From Reyranella massiliensis 521 (GTDB taxonomy: Bacteria; Pseudomonadota; Alphaproteobacteria; Reyranellales; Reyranellaceae), in contig CAMAYC010000011.1 of assembly GCA_945862125.1 (NCBI GenBank), forward strand, positions 1 to 63,328: a stretch of 63,328 nt of DNA, in the 5' to 3' direction. The position numbers were made by a program, and so were the translations under genes. Positions 50,936-59,820 of the stretch are shown one piece after another. Under the pieces are notes generated by a model. That model was not told where the DNA came from. It searched no databases and was given only the letters and a program-made list of their open reading frames with translations. Each line of letters opens with the position of its first letter. The stretch's first letter is position 1.

Positions 50936-52038
50936 GGGCGGAGCTGCGCTGACTGGGCGGCCACGCGCGCCATGCAGGCCGTGCGGCATTCGAAATGGCC
51001 GATGATCGGCACCAGGGAAACAGTGGTCGGTATAGCCTGCCGCTTGTACCAGGCCGCGACGGCATCGATGGTCTCGTTGTTGGGCTGCATCACGCCGAAG
51101 GCATGGCGCGGCGTGCGTTCCGGTTCACTTTCGCCGATCCAGGCGACGAGACGGTCGAGGGATCCGGCGACGCCGTCGCTTGCCAGCTTGTAGTCAAGGA
51201 TGTTGGTGCTGCGTGCATAGCCCGTGCCCAGTTCGACGGTGAGGCGATGGACGATCGCCGTCTCAGGAGTCGGGTTGATCTCGACCACGGCAAGGCCTCG
51301 ATCGGCGATCTCCCTGATCAACGGCCGGAGCGTCGCTTCCGACCGTGGTACCGGCCCCGGCGAGCGCAGGACGAAGCCGACATAGCCCTCGCCACGCGCC
51401 ATCGCGATGCGCAGCCGGCGGAGGTTCTCGGGCGTATCGGCCGAGGTCTCGATCGGCTTCAGTCCGCGTTCGGCGAGGCCACTCGCATCGTCGGCCGGCA
51501 ACATGAGATAGGTTTCGTGGCCGTGTTCCCGCGCCCGTCCGAGCCAACGCGGCAGGTCGGGCGTGCCGGGCAGGAAGGCGAGGCTGACCTCGCCGGGCAA
51601 TTCCTCGATCGCGCGCCGCATCAGCGGTTCGCTGGCGCCGACATCGATCATCAACAATCCGATGCGGGCCGGCGGACCGGAGGGATCGAAACGCCGAGAG
51701 TTGGCGATCCAGGGCATCCAGCCGCCGGACGAAATGCGCGGCAAGCGAAGCCCGTCTGCGGTCACTTCAACCATGTCGGCGCTCTCGGCCGGCGCCAGGG
51801 CTCGAAAGGCCGGCGGTGCCAGCCTTGGCGGCAGCTTCAGTGCGAGCACCTTGCGGGGCGATCCGACTTCGAGGCTGGCCGCAGTCTGCACCGATGGCTC
51901 AGCCGCCTCCGGTGCGCCGCTGCCGAGACCGAAGGCCAGCAGAGCGGAAACGGCCACCAGACCGAGAACGAGCGAATAGGCGGCGATCAGGCCGCCATTC
52001 GCCCGGTGCTTGCCGGTCTTTCGGCCGGCGGTCGCCAT
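50932..52038 (-). CDS. divergent polysaccharide deacetylase (YibQ-like)
   Basis: 368 residues. A single N-terminal membrane span (about 16-40, GLIAAYSLVLGLVAVSALLAFGLG) precedes a periplasmic NodB-like barrel: IGLLMIDVGASEPLMRRAIEELPGEVSLAFLPGTPD and GHETYLMLPADD. The divergent polysaccharide deacetylase (YibQ/DUF610) group sits beside ctpA and envelope genes in proteobacteria. Catalytic metal ligands are only partly conserved, so activity is unsure. Between ctpA and rppH on the minus strand. Confidence 0.82.
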   Translation of the reverse strand: MATAGRKTGKHRANGGLIAAYSLVLGLVAVSALLAFGLGSGAPEAAEPSVQTAASLEVGSPRKVLALKLPPRLAPPAFRALAPAESADMVEVTADGLRLPRISSGGWMPWIANSRRFDPSGPPARIGLLMIDVGASEPLMRRAIEELPGEVSLAFLPGTPDLPRWLGRAREHGHETYLMLPADDASGLAERGLKPIETSADTPENLRRLRIAMARGEGYVGFVLRSPGPVPRSEATLRPLIREIADRGLAVVEINPTPETAIVHRLTVELGTGYARSTNILDYKLASDGVAGSLDRLVAWIGESEPERTPRHAFGVMQPNNETIDAVAAWYKRQAIPTTVSLVPIIGHFECRTACMARVAAQSAQLRP

Positions 52039-52061
52039 GGCATCACTCCGCCGCCGGCGGC

Positions 52062-53489
52062 TCAGTCACCGCGCTTGCTGTAGAGCGAGATGCCGCGGAT
52101 CAGGTCGGCCGCCCGCAGGAGTTGATAATCGGCCACGGCCTCCTTCGGCGGCTCGTCGGGATCGCCCGACGGGACCGGTGTCGTGCTCGCAGCCGGCTTC
52201 TCATCCTTCTTGTCGCCAGGCTTGGCGGCCTCGGGCTTGGGCGCTTCAGGCTTGGGCGCTTCAGGCTTGGCCGCTTCGGGCTTGGCGTCCGCCGGCTTGT
52301 CGTTCGGATTGGTGATCGAGCGGCGCAGGTTTTCCTCGCGGAAGCCGGCGCGCGGCGCCAGGGTCTCGATCTTGGCCTGTTCGACGTCGATATCGGGCTT
52401 GATGCCTTCCTTCTGGATCGAGCGGCCCGACGGCGTGAAGTAGAGCGCCGTGGTGAGCCGGATGGCGCCGCCGCCAGTGACCTGCATGATCGTCTGCACC
52501 GAGCCCTTGCCGAAGGTCCGGGTGCCGAGAATGATCGCGCGCTTGTGATCCTGCAGTGCGCCCGCCACGATTTCGGAGGCCGACGCGGAACCGCCGTTCA
52601 CCAGCACGACGATCGGCAGGCCGCCGGTGACGTCGCCGGGCTTGGCATTCCAACGCTGCACGTCCTCGCTCTTGCGCGCCTTGACCGAGACGATCTCGCC
52701 CTTGTCGAGGAAGGCATCCGACATGGCGATCGCCTGGTCGAGCAAGCCGCCGGGGTTGTTGCGCAGGTCGAGGATGAATCCCTTGAGCTTGGTGCCGGCT
52801 TCCTTCTTGAGCTTCTCGACGGCGTCGAGGACACCCGAGGTGCTCTGCTCGGTGAAGGAGGTGACGCGGATATAGCCGATGTCGCCGCCTTCCAGGCGGT
52901 AGCGCACCGACTTCACCTTGATGGTCTCGCGCGTCAGCGAGACGTCGAACGGGTCCTTGCCGGCGCGGCGGATCGAGATCTTGATCGGCGTGCCGACCTT
53001 GCCGCGCATGCGTTCCACCGCCTCCTGGAGCGTCAGCCCCTGGACCGGCTCGCCATCGAGGGCAAAAATCAGGTCGCCTGGCAGGATGCCGGCCTTGGAA
53101 GCAGGCGTGTCGTCGATCGGCGACACCACTTTTATGACGCCGTTCTCCATCGTGACCTCGATGCCCAGTCCGCCGAACTCGCCCTTGGTCTGGACCTGCA
53201 TGTCCTTGTAGGTCTTGGGGTTCATGTAGCTCGAGTGCGGGTCGAGCGCCGACAGCATGCCGTTGATGGCGTTCTCGATCAGCGTCTTCTCGTCGGCCGG
53301 CTCGACATAGTCGCGCCGCACGCGTTCCAGCACGTCGCCGAACAGATTGAGCTGCTGATAGAGCTCGCTCTTGTCGCCGGCCGCGGGCTTGGCGGGGGCG
53401 GCCTTGTCCTGGGACCACGCCGGCAGGGCGATGGGAACGGCCAGGAAAGCCAGGATCGCGGCGGCGGAAGCGATGCGCAAACGGGTCAT
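52062..53489 (-). CDS. ctpA: carboxy-terminal processing peptidase (S41)
   Basis: 475 residues. Signal peptide (AAAILAFLAVPIALPAWS), a PDZ domain (about 105-175: GLGIEVTMENGVIKVVSPI ... GDLIFALDG), and the catalytic site with Ser around 301-305 in NGGSASASEIV and K328 in RTFGKGSVQ, a Ser-Lys dyad. Trims periplasmic proteins from the C-terminus. The C-terminal tail carries KPEA(A/P) repeats (see repeat) and a short hydrophilic end. Followed by the YibQ-like gene 23 bp away. Confidence 0.94.
   Translation of the reverse strand: MTRLRIASAAAILAFLAVPIALPAWSQDKAAPAKPAAGDKSELYQQLNLFGDVLERVRRDYVEPADEKTLIENAINGMLSALDPHSSYMNPKTYKDMQVQTKGEFGGLGIEVTMENGVIKVVSPIDDTPASKAGILPGDLIFALDGEPVQGLTLQEAVERMRGKVGTPIKISIRRAGKDPFDVSLTRETIKVKSVRYRLEGGDIGYIRVTSFTEQSTSGVLDAVEKLKKEAGTKLKGFILDLRNNPGGLLDQAIAMSDAFLDKGEIVSVKARKSEDVQRWNAKPGDVTGGLPIVVLVNGGSASASEIVAGALQDHKRAIILGTRTFGKGSVQTIMQVTGGGAIRLTTALYFTPSGRSIQKEGIKPDIDVEQAKIETLAPRAGFREENLRRSITNPNDKPADAKPEAAKPEAPKPEAPKPEAAKPGDKKDEKPAASTTPVPSGDPDEPPKEAVADYQLLRAADLIRGISLYSKRGD
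52219..52278 (-). repeat. four 15-bp tandem repeats in ctpA
   Basis: Four near-identical 15-bp units at 52219-52233, 52234-52248, 52249-52263 and 52264-52278, with a partial fifth, encoding KPEA(A/P) units near the ctpA C-terminus. The unit length is a multiple of three, so copy-number change would keep the frame. Probably a flexible linker of variable length. Confidence 0.8.
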
Positions 53490-53617
53490 TGGACTGCTTT
53501 CAGGGGAATGCCGCTGGCCGGGACCGGACAGACGACTCGGGGGTTCAAATGTTGGGACGAAGATACAGGTCGGTCTTTGGCAGGATCAAGGCGCGGGCGG
53601 TCACGAAGCTTCACAAA

Positions 53618-55213
53618 TCAGGCCGAGGCGGCAATGGTGGCATGGGGCGCGGCCAGGATGGCCGGCCGCGAAGCCTCGGAGAGCAGCGATTTCCCGGTCA
53701 TTTCCGCAGGCTGCGGCACGCCCATCAGGGCCAGCAGCGTGGGGGCGACATCGGCCAATTTGCCATCAGTGAGCGAATGGACCGCGGCAGGGGCGTTGAA
53801 CAGCAGTGCCGGGACCCGATTCAACGTGTGCTGGGTGTGCTTCTGGTGGGATTTCTCATCGAACATCTGTTCGGCATTGCCGTGGTCGGCGGTGACGAGC
53901 ATGACGCCACCGGCCTTGCTGACCGCGGCCATCAGCCTGCCGAGGCAGGCATCGACCGCTTCCACGGCCTTCACGGCGGCGGCCAGGACGCCGGAGTGGC
54001 CGACCATGTCTGTGTTGGCATAATTCACCACGATCAGGTCGAACTTGCCCGAGCCGATCGCCTCGACGAGCTTGTCGGTCACTTCCGGGGCACTCATCTC
54101 CGGCTTCAGGTCGTAGGTCTGGACCTTGGGTGAGGGCACGAGGATCCGCTCCTCGCCGTCGAACACACGCTCCTCGCCGCCGTTGAAGAAGAACGTGACG
54201 TGCGCGTACTTTTCCGTCTCGGCGATACGCAACTGCTTCAGGCCGGCTTTCGAGATCGTCTCGCCCAGGCCCATCTTGATCACTTCGGGCGGAAACAGCG
54301 CTTTGAGGAGGGGGTTGAGGGCAGCCGAATACTCGACCATGCCGGCGGCTGCGGCGAACGTCACGAACCTGGAGCGCTTGAAACCGTCGAACAACGGATC
54401 GAGCAGGGCCGTCAGGATCTCGCGGGCACGGTCGGAGCGGTAGTTGAACATCAGGACGCCGTCGCCGTCCTTCATGCCGGCATAGCCCTGGATCACCGTC
54501 GGTTTCACGAATTCGTCGTCGAGGCCGGTGGCGTACGCCCTGTCGATCGCCTGCTTGGGCGTCGTGGCGGGTTCTCCCTTGCCATCGACCATCGCGTCGT
54601 AGGCGAGCGCCACGCGATCCCAGCGCTTGTCCCGGTCCATCGGATAGAAGCGCCCGGAGACGGTCGCGAAGCGGATCGGCAGGCCGGGCTTCAGGCCGGC
54701 TTCGACGTGCGCGGCGCATTCGAGCGCGCTGCGTGGGGGCATGTCGCGGCCGTCGAGGAAGGCATGGATCGCCACCGGGACGCCGGCACCGGCGACAAGG
54801 TTGGCGAGCACGACCAGATGATCCTGGTGCGCATGCACGCCACCCGGCGACGCGAGCCCCATCAGATGGCAAGTGCCGCCGGTCTTCTTCAGCGTGGCCA
54901 AAAGTTCGGCCAGCGCCGGATTCCGGGCGAGCGATCCGTCCTCGATGGCGTTGTCGATCCGCGGCAGGTCCGGCACGGCGACGCGGCCGGCGCCGAGATT
55001 CATATGGCCGACCTCGGAGTTGCCCATCTGGCCCTTGGGCAGCCCGACGAAGGTCTCCGACGCGTCGATCAGGCCCTGCGGGCAGGTCGCGATCAACCTG
55101 TCGTAGTTGGGCGTGCGGGCATCGAGAATGGCATTGTCCTTGGGGTCCGGGCGATGGCCCCAGCCGTCGAGGATGCAGAGGACAGCCGGCCGCGGACGCT
55201 GGGAAGCGGGCAT
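53618..55213 (-). CDS. gpmI: 2,3-bisphosphoglycerate-independent phosphoglycerate mutase
   Basis: 531 residues from the ATG at 55213. Interconverts 3- and 2-phosphoglycerate. Metal-binding D16 in LDGWGH, phosphoserine S66 in MGNSEVGHMNLGAGR, an alkaline-phosphatase-like C-part with TADHGNAE, and IHAFLDGRD. The longer frame upstream to 55783 belongs to another gene. Its ATG overlaps the preceding gene's TGA by one base (TGATG), so translation is coupled to an unrelated secreted protein. Confidence 0.95.
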   Translation of the reverse strand: MPASQRPRPAVLCILDGWGHRPDPKDNAILDARTPNYDRLIATCPQGLIDASETFVGLPKGQMGNSEVGHMNLGAGRVAVPDLPRIDNAIEDGSLARNPALAELLATLKKTGGTCHLMGLASPGGVHAHQDHLVVLANLVAGAGVPVAIHAFLDGRDMPPRSALECAAHVEAGLKPGLPIRFATVSGRFYPMDRDKRWDRVALAYDAMVDGKGEPATTPKQAIDRAYATGLDDEFVKPTVIQGYAGMKDGDGVLMFNYRSDRAREILTALLDPLFDGFKRSRFVTFAAAAGMVEYSAALNPLLKALFPPEVIKMGLGETISKAGLKQLRIAETEKYAHVTFFFNGGEERVFDGEERILVPSPKVQTYDLKPEMSAPEVTDKLVEAIGSGKFDLIVVNYANTDMVGHSGVLAAAVKAVEAVDACLGRLMAAVSKAGGVMLVTADHGNAEQMFDEKSHQKHTQHTLNRVPALLFNAPAAVHSLTDGKLADVAPTLLALMGVPQPAEMTGKSLLSEASRPAILAAPHATIAASA

Positions 55214-55809
55214 CAGCCGGCCTTGCCGGCGCGCGATCGCTCGCGCTCGACTGCGTTGAACTTGTTGGGGCAGTTGAGGTCGCGCGGGTCGGTGTTGGGA
55301 TTCTGGTCCGGCACCTCGATGGCGCAGAACACGAACTCGCCGCGCGGCTCGCCGTCGATGCTGATGTCGTAAGTATAGGTACCCGGTGGATCGCCGGGAA
55401 TAATGCACCAGGACCGCTGCAGGACGCCGTCCTGCACGGTCTCGAGCATGCGTGTCGTCGCCCGGGTCTTGTCGGCGCTCACTTCGGTTTCGGGGCCGGC
55501 GATTACCTGCTCGGCCGGCTGCGAGGTCGTCAGCACCTCGGTCAGGGAAACGACTCGGTTCGGGCCGCCGAGGTACATCCGCCAGCCGAAGCAGGCCCGG
55601 TTGAACAGCAACGGAATGGCGTTGGTCTCGTAGTGGCGCTGCTTGCCGTCCACGCCCGAGATCGACACGTAGGGAACGTTGCGCACCGGCTTGACCGGCG
55701 GCTTGGCGGACGGCGTGGTCTGGGCCAGGGCGGCGGCGGAAACCACGGCCAGGGCGGCGGCGGCGAGGGCGGCGGCAGGCCACCGGAAACGACTGTGCAT
55801 GGATGCCAA
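55213..55809 (-). CDS. secreted hypothetical protein coupled to gpmI
   Basis: 198 residues; the likely start is the second M (MHSRFRWP). Signal peptide AAALAVVSAAALAQ. The mature part has cysteines (RACFGW, SWCII, FCAIE, NCPNKF), suggesting two disulfides in the periplasm. YVSISGVDGKQRHYETNAIPLLFN and PPGTYTYDISIDGEPRGEFVF have no family I can name. In many alphaproteobacteria an EnvC-like gene lies near ctpA/gpmI; this is not EnvC. Stop and gpmI ATG overlap. Confidence 0.7.
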   Translation of the reverse strand: MASMHSRFRWPAAALAAAALAVVSAAALAQTTPSAKPPVKPVRNVPYVSISGVDGKQRHYETNAIPLLFNRACFGWRMYLGGPNRVVSLTEVLTTSQPAEQVIAGPETEVSADKTRATTRMLETVQDGVLQRSWCIIPGDPPGTYTYDISIDGEPRGEFVFCAIEVPDQNPNTDPRDLNCPNKFNAVERERSRAGKAG

Positions 55810-55867
55810 TGTAGCCCCGGTTTTTCGTCAGAACAGAGGCAAAATCGACACCATCTCAGGCCCCCGC

Positions 55868-56326
55868 TCAGGCGCGGTGATAGGGGTGGCCGGCGAGGAG
55901 CTGCTGGGCGCGGTAGAGTTGCTCGGCCAGCATGGCCCGGGCGAGCAGGTGGGGCCAGGTCATGGCGCCAAATGACAGCACCAAAGCGGTCTTTTTCAAC
56001 AGGGATTCGGGGTGTCCATCGGCCCCTCCGATCAGGAAGGCGATATCCGAAACGGAATTGTCACGCCAGGATTCGAGCCGGCCGGCGAAGGCCTCGCTGT
56101 CGAGCACCTTGCCGCGACGATCGAGCGCGACAAGGGTGGCTTTGGACGGCACGGCGTCCAGCAACAGTTCGCTCTCGCGCTGGATCAACTGGGCTGGCGG
56201 CAGCTTCCGCTTCTCCTCGAGTTCGCGGAGCGTCAGCGGCCAGCGGATTCGAGCGGCGTAATGCTCATAGAGATCGCGCTCCGGCCCGCGTGCGGCGCGG
56301 CCGATGGCGGCGATCAGCAGTTTCAC
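55868..56326 (-). CDS. rlmH: 23S rRNA (pseudouridine1915-N3)-methyltransferase
   Basis: 152 residues. Methylates pseudouridine 1915 of 23S rRNA. SPOUT fold with the SAM-binding knot FLIGGADGHPESLL and LSFGAMTWPHLLARAMLAEQLYRAQQLLAGHPYHR near the C-terminus, both diagnostic. Overlaps the rsfS end by 4 bases (ATGA at 56323-56326). The gene order nadD-rsfS-rlmH is conserved in alphaproteobacteria. Confidence 0.96.
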   Translation of the reverse strand: MKLLIAAIGRAARGPERDLYEHYAARIRWPLTLRELEEKRKLPPAQLIQRESELLLDAVPSKATLVALDRRGKVLDSEAFAGRLESWRDNSVSDIAFLIGGADGHPESLLKKTALVLSFGAMTWPHLLARAMLAEQLYRAQQLLAGHPYHRA

Positions 56327-56763
56327 GCCGGCTTCTTGGGGCGCCGCGCCCGCGCGGTCTTGGGCTTCGCCGGCTTGGACTCAGCTTCTTCCTCCAGGGC
56401 CCACATCTTCTCGAGGGCATAGAAGGCACGGGGTTCGGGGCGGAAGATGTGGACGACGACGTCGCCGCCATCGACCAGCACCCAGTCGCCGGTCTGCTTG
56501 CCCTCGACCGGGATGTAGCCATGGCCGGCCTGTTTCAGCCGGTCGGCGAGATGTTCGGCGATGGCCACGACCTGCCGGGTCGAACGGCCCGAGGCGATCA
56601 CCATGTAGTCGGCGAACGCGGATTTGCCCTTGAGGTCGATGACGACGACGTCCTCGGCCTTGTCTTCTTCCAGAGAGTGCCGGGCGAGGGCGAGCAACGC
56701 GGTGGAGGCTTTGCTCCGGTCGGGAAGCTGCCGGGCTCCCGTGGAGGAATTTTGATCGGAGAT
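56323..56763 (-). CDS. rsfS: ribosome silencing factor, internal reading from a possible ATC start
   Basis: RsfS binds ribosomal protein L14 on the 50S subunit and blocks subunit joining in stationary phase. The domain is complete: DVVVIDLKGKSAFADYMVIASGRSTRQV, YIPVEGKQTGDWVLVDGGDVVVHIF, and ALEKMW. Within the nadD frame there is no ATG, GTG or TTG between the NadD end and the RsfS core until a TTG inside it. An ATC at 56763-56761 stands six bases behind AAAGGA (56775-56770), ideal spacing for a start. With the ATC start the protein has 146 residues. Alternatives: a NadD-RsfS fusion, or a sequence error. Family call firm, start uncertain. Confidence 0.75.
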   Translation of the reverse strand: MSDQNSSTGARQLPDRSKASTALLALARHSLEEDKAEDVVVIDLKGKSAFADYMVIASGRSTRQVVAIAEHLADRLKQAGHGYIPVEGKQTGDWVLVDGGDVVVHIFRPEPRAFYALEKMWALEEEAESKPAKPKTARARRPKKPA

Positions 56764-57378
56764 GGTCGGTCCTTTCGCTCGGGTTCGTCGTGGCCGGACG
56801 GCGCGGATCGCCGTGGCCGAGTGATTGTCCAGTCGGCTCGGGATAAAGCACCAGGCCGGCGGTTCGCAAGAGGCGAGGCGGCGCTCCTCGCCGGCCGCCA
56901 GCCGATAACGGGCAAAGGCGCGCGGGGCTGCGGCGGCCAGGGCCGGATAGCTCCAGCCCGGCCGCGCGAAGGCGGCGATCGGGATCGCAGCGAAGAGATC
57001 GCGCCAGCCAAGCCAGTGTACAAGCTGGGGCAGGATGTCGGCGCCCATGATCCAGACGAACTGTGCACGCGGATAGAGCCTGCGCAGCGCCCGCACCGTG
57101 TCGAGCGTATAGCGCGTGCCGAGCACCAGCTCGGGCGCATCGACCCGGATGCGCGGGTGACGGGCAAGCTGGCGCGCACGCGCCACGCGGGTCGGCAGCG
57201 GCTCCATGCCGTCGTCGCTCTTCAGCGGGTTCTGCGGAGAGACCAGCCACCAGACCTCGTCGAGGTCGAGGCGCCGCAGCGCCTCCAGGCTGATGTGGCG
57301 ATGGCCTTCATGGGCCGGATTGAACGAACCGCCCAGGAGGCCGATGCGGCGCGTCGTGTCGCGCGACACGCCGGGCAT
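56323..57378 (-). CDS. nadD: nicotinate-nucleotide adenylyltransferase joined in frame to RsfS
   Basis: 351 residues in one open frame from the ATG at 57378; a GTG at 57399 overlaps the proA stop (GTGA) and is an alternative. Residues 1 to about 190 are NadD: GLLGGSFNPAHEGHRHIS with the HxGH-like nucleotide loop, PQNPLK, and the ending SRLDNHSATAIRA. NadD adenylates nicotinate mononucleotide in NAD synthesis. No stop codon separates it from the ribosome silencing factor that follows. Either a two-domain protein is made, or rsfS starts internally (see rsfS). Confidence 0.85.
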   Translation of the reverse strand: MPGVSRDTTRRIGLLGGSFNPAHEGHRHISLEALRRLDLDEVWWLVSPQNPLKSDDGMEPLPTRVARARQLARHPRIRVDAPELVLGTRYTLDTVRALRRLYPRAQFVWIMGADILPQLVHWLGWRDLFAAIPIAAFARPGWSYPALAAAAPRAFARYRLAAGEERRLASCEPPAWCFIPSRLDNHSATAIRAVRPRRTRAKGPTISDQNSSTGARQLPDRSKASTALLALARHSLEEDKAEDVVVIDLKGKSAFADYMVIASGRSTRQVVAIAEHLADRLKQAGHGYIPVEGKQTGDWVLVDGGDVVVHIFRPEPRAFYALEKMWALEEEAESKPAKPKTARARRPKKPA

Positions 57379-57395
57379 CGGATGATGTGCGGTCG

Positions 57396-58676
57396 TCACG
57401 GACGCAAGGTGCCCTTGCCGCGCACGATGTTCTTGTAGGTGGTGAGCTCGACCAGCCCGACCGGCCCGCGCGCGTGCATGCGGTTGGTCGAGATCCCGAT
57501 CTCCGCGCCGAGGCCAAACTCGGCGCCGTCGGCGAATTGGGTGCTGGCGTTGTGCATGACGATGGCGCTGTCGACCTCGTCCAGGAAGCGCGCCGCCGTG
57601 ACCTCGTTGTCCGTCACGATCGTCTCGGTATGCTGGCTGCCGTAGGTGGCGATATGCCGGATGGCACCGTCGACACCGTCGACCGTGGCGACCGCGATGA
57701 CCGGTGCCAGGTATTCCGTGCGCCAATCCTTTTCAGTGGCGGGCAGTGCCGCGGTGTCGCGTTTGCGGACTTCACCGTCGCCGCGCACTTCGCAGCCGAG
57801 TTCGTGCAGCTTGGTCAGCACGGGCATGAGATGGGTGTCGAGCGCGGCGCGGTCGATCAGCAGCGTCTCGGCGGCGCCGCAAACGCTGACGCGGCGCATC
57901 TTGGCGTTGGCCACGAGATCGCGGGCCATGGCGATGTCGGCATCATGGTCGACATAGACGTGGCAGATGCCGTCGTAGTGGCGCAGCACCGGCACGCGGC
58001 TTTCCTGGGTGACGCGGTCGATCAGCGAACGTCCGCCGCGCGGCACGATCAGGTCGAGCCAGTCCATGGCGCGCAGCATCTCGCCCACGGCGGCCCGGTC
58101 GGTGGTGGGAACGAGCTGCACGCAATCCTCGGGCAGGCCGGCCGCCGCCAGCGCACGGCGCAGCAGCTCGACGATGGCGCGCGAGGAATGAAAACTGTCC
58201 GACCCGCCGCGCAGCACCACGACATTGCCCGACTTGATGCAGAGCGCGCCGGCATCGGCCGTGACATTGGGGCGGGCTTCGTAAATCACGCCGATGATTC
58301 CGATCGGCACGCGCACGCGGCTGATCACGAGCCCGTTCGGCCGGGTCCACTCCTCGATCTTGGCGCCGACCGGATCGGGTAGGGCCGCGATGTCGTCAAG
58401 CCCCTTGGCCATGGCTTCGACACGCGCATCGTTCAGCAGCAGGCGGTCCTGCAGGGCCGACGTCATGCCGGCTGCCTGGGCCGCGGCGATGTCCCTGGCG
58501 TTGGCGGCGAGGATCGCAGCCTTGTCGCCGCGGATCAGCCGGGCGGCTTCGACGAGTGCGCGATTCTTGGACGCGGTGCCGGCATTGCGCAGCGCGACGG
58601 CGGCACCCTTCGCGCGCCGGCCGAGTTCGGCCACGATCGCGACGGCATCTTCGGTGGGTTTGGTCTGCACGTTCAT
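57396..58676 (-). CDS. proA: gamma-glutamyl phosphate reductase
   Basis: 426 residues from the ATG at 58676; the frame continues upstream into proB. Reduces gamma-glutamyl phosphate to glutamate semialdehyde in proline synthesis. The aldehyde-dehydrogenase-type catalytic cysteine is in NAKMRRVSVCGAAETLL, and VIYEARPNVTADAGALCIKSGNVVVLRGG is diagnostic. Follows proB by 28 bp; ends with overlap to an alternative nadD start. Confidence 0.95.
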   Translation of the reverse strand: MNVQTKPTEDAVAIVAELGRRAKGAAVALRNAGTASKNRALVEAARLIRGDKAAILAANARDIAAAQAAGMTSALQDRLLLNDARVEAMAKGLDDIAALPDPVGAKIEEWTRPNGLVISRVRVPIGIIGVIYEARPNVTADAGALCIKSGNVVVLRGGSDSFHSSRAIVELLRRALAAAGLPEDCVQLVPTTDRAAVGEMLRAMDWLDLIVPRGGRSLIDRVTQESRVPVLRHYDGICHVYVDHDADIAMARDLVANAKMRRVSVCGAAETLLIDRAALDTHLMPVLTKLHELGCEVRGDGEVRKRDTAALPATEKDWRTEYLAPVIAVATVDGVDGAIRHIATYGSQHTETIVTDNEVTAARFLDEVDSAIVMHNASTQFADGAEFGLGAEIGISTNRMHARGPVGLVELTTYKNIVRGKGTLRP

Positions 58677-58704
58677 CGGCCGCTCCAGTATGCCTTGCCG
58701 GCGC

Positions 58705-59820
58705 TCACTCGACCACGAGGTCGTCGCGATGGACGATCTCGTCGCGGCCTCGGAAGCCAAGCAAGCGCTCGATTTCCGCGCTCTTGCGGCCGGCGATGCG
58801 GCGGGCATCCTCGGCGGCATAGGCCACCAGCCCGCGCGCGAGCACGCGGCCGGAGCGGTCCTTTACGTCGACCACATCGCCTCGCTTGAACTCGCCTTCG
58901 ATGGTGGTAACGCCGGCCGGCAACAGGCTCTTGCCCGCCGACAGCGCCCGGACGGCACCGTCATCGACGGTCAGCGCACCGGCGGTCTTGAGCGAGCCCT
59001 TGATCCACTTCTTGCGCGCTGACAAAGGCGAGGCCTCGGGCAGGAACCAGCTGCAGCGCGCCCTGGCGTCGATCAGGGCGCCCAGCGCGCCGACCGGCCG
59101 GCCATCGGCGATGGCCATGCGGCAGCCCGCGGCCATGGCGATGCGCCCGGCCATCAGCTTGGTCACCATGCCGCCATTCGACATCTCGGACGCCGCAACA
59201 CCCGCCATCGCCTCGATCTCCGGCGTGATCTCGCGGATCTCGGGAATGAATTTTGCAGCCGCGTCGCTGCGGGGATCGCCGGTGTAGAGGCCGTCGACGT
59301 CCGACAGCAGCACGAGAGTATCGGCGGAGATCATTTCGGCCACGCGCGCGCCCAGGCGGTCGTTGTCGCCGAAGCGGATCTCGTCGGTCGCCACCGTGTC
59401 GTTCTCGTTGATTACCGGCACGGCTTTCAGGCCGAGCAGAGTCGCCATGGTTTGGCGCGCGTTGAGGTAGCGGCGGCGCTCCTCGGAATCGTCGAGCGTC
59501 AGCAGGACCTGCGCCACCGTGATGCCGTGGCGCGCCAGTGCCGCCTGGTAGGCATGGGCGAGTTGGATCTGGCCGGTGGCGGCCGCAGCCTGGCTCTCCT
59601 CGAGCCTGAGCGCTCCCGGGGCCAGCTTCAGATGCGTGCGGCCGAGGCGAATGGCGCCCGACGACACCAGCACCACCTCGCAGCCGGCTTTGTGCAGACG
59701 CGCCACGTCGTCGGTCAGGGCTTTCAGCCAGTCGTGGCGAATTTCGCCCTTGGCTTCATCGACCAGTATCGACGAGCCGATCTTGACGACCAGCCGTTTC
59801 GAGCTGGCCAGCGGGCTCAT
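58705..59820 (-). CDS. proB: glutamate 5-kinase
   Basis: 371 residues. Phosphorylates glutamate to gamma-glutamyl phosphate. Amino-acid kinase domain ([43 protein letters not shown]) followed by a C-terminal PUA domain (from about 280, [24 protein letters not shown]). Feedback inhibition by proline is known in the family. Start overlaps the obg stop (ATGA at 59817-59820), so the genes are co-translated. Confidence 0.95.
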   Translation of the reverse strand: MSPLASSKRLVVKIGSSILVDEAKGEIRHDWLKALTDDVARLHKAGCEVVLVSSGAIRLGRTHLKLAPGALRLEESQAAAATGQIQLAHAYQAALARHGITVAQVLLTLDDSEERRRYLNARQTMATLLGLKAVPVINENDTVATDEIRFGDNDRLGARVAEMISADTLVLLSDVDGLYTGDPRSDAAAKFIPEIREITPEIEAMAGVAASEMSNGGMVTKLMAGRIAMAAGCRMAIADGRPVGALGALIDARARCSWFLPEASPLSARKKWIKGSLKTAGALTVDDGAVRALSAGKSLLPAGVTTIEGEFKRGDVVDVKDRSGRVLARGLVAYAAEDARRIAGRKSAEIERLLGFRGRDEIVHRDDLVVE

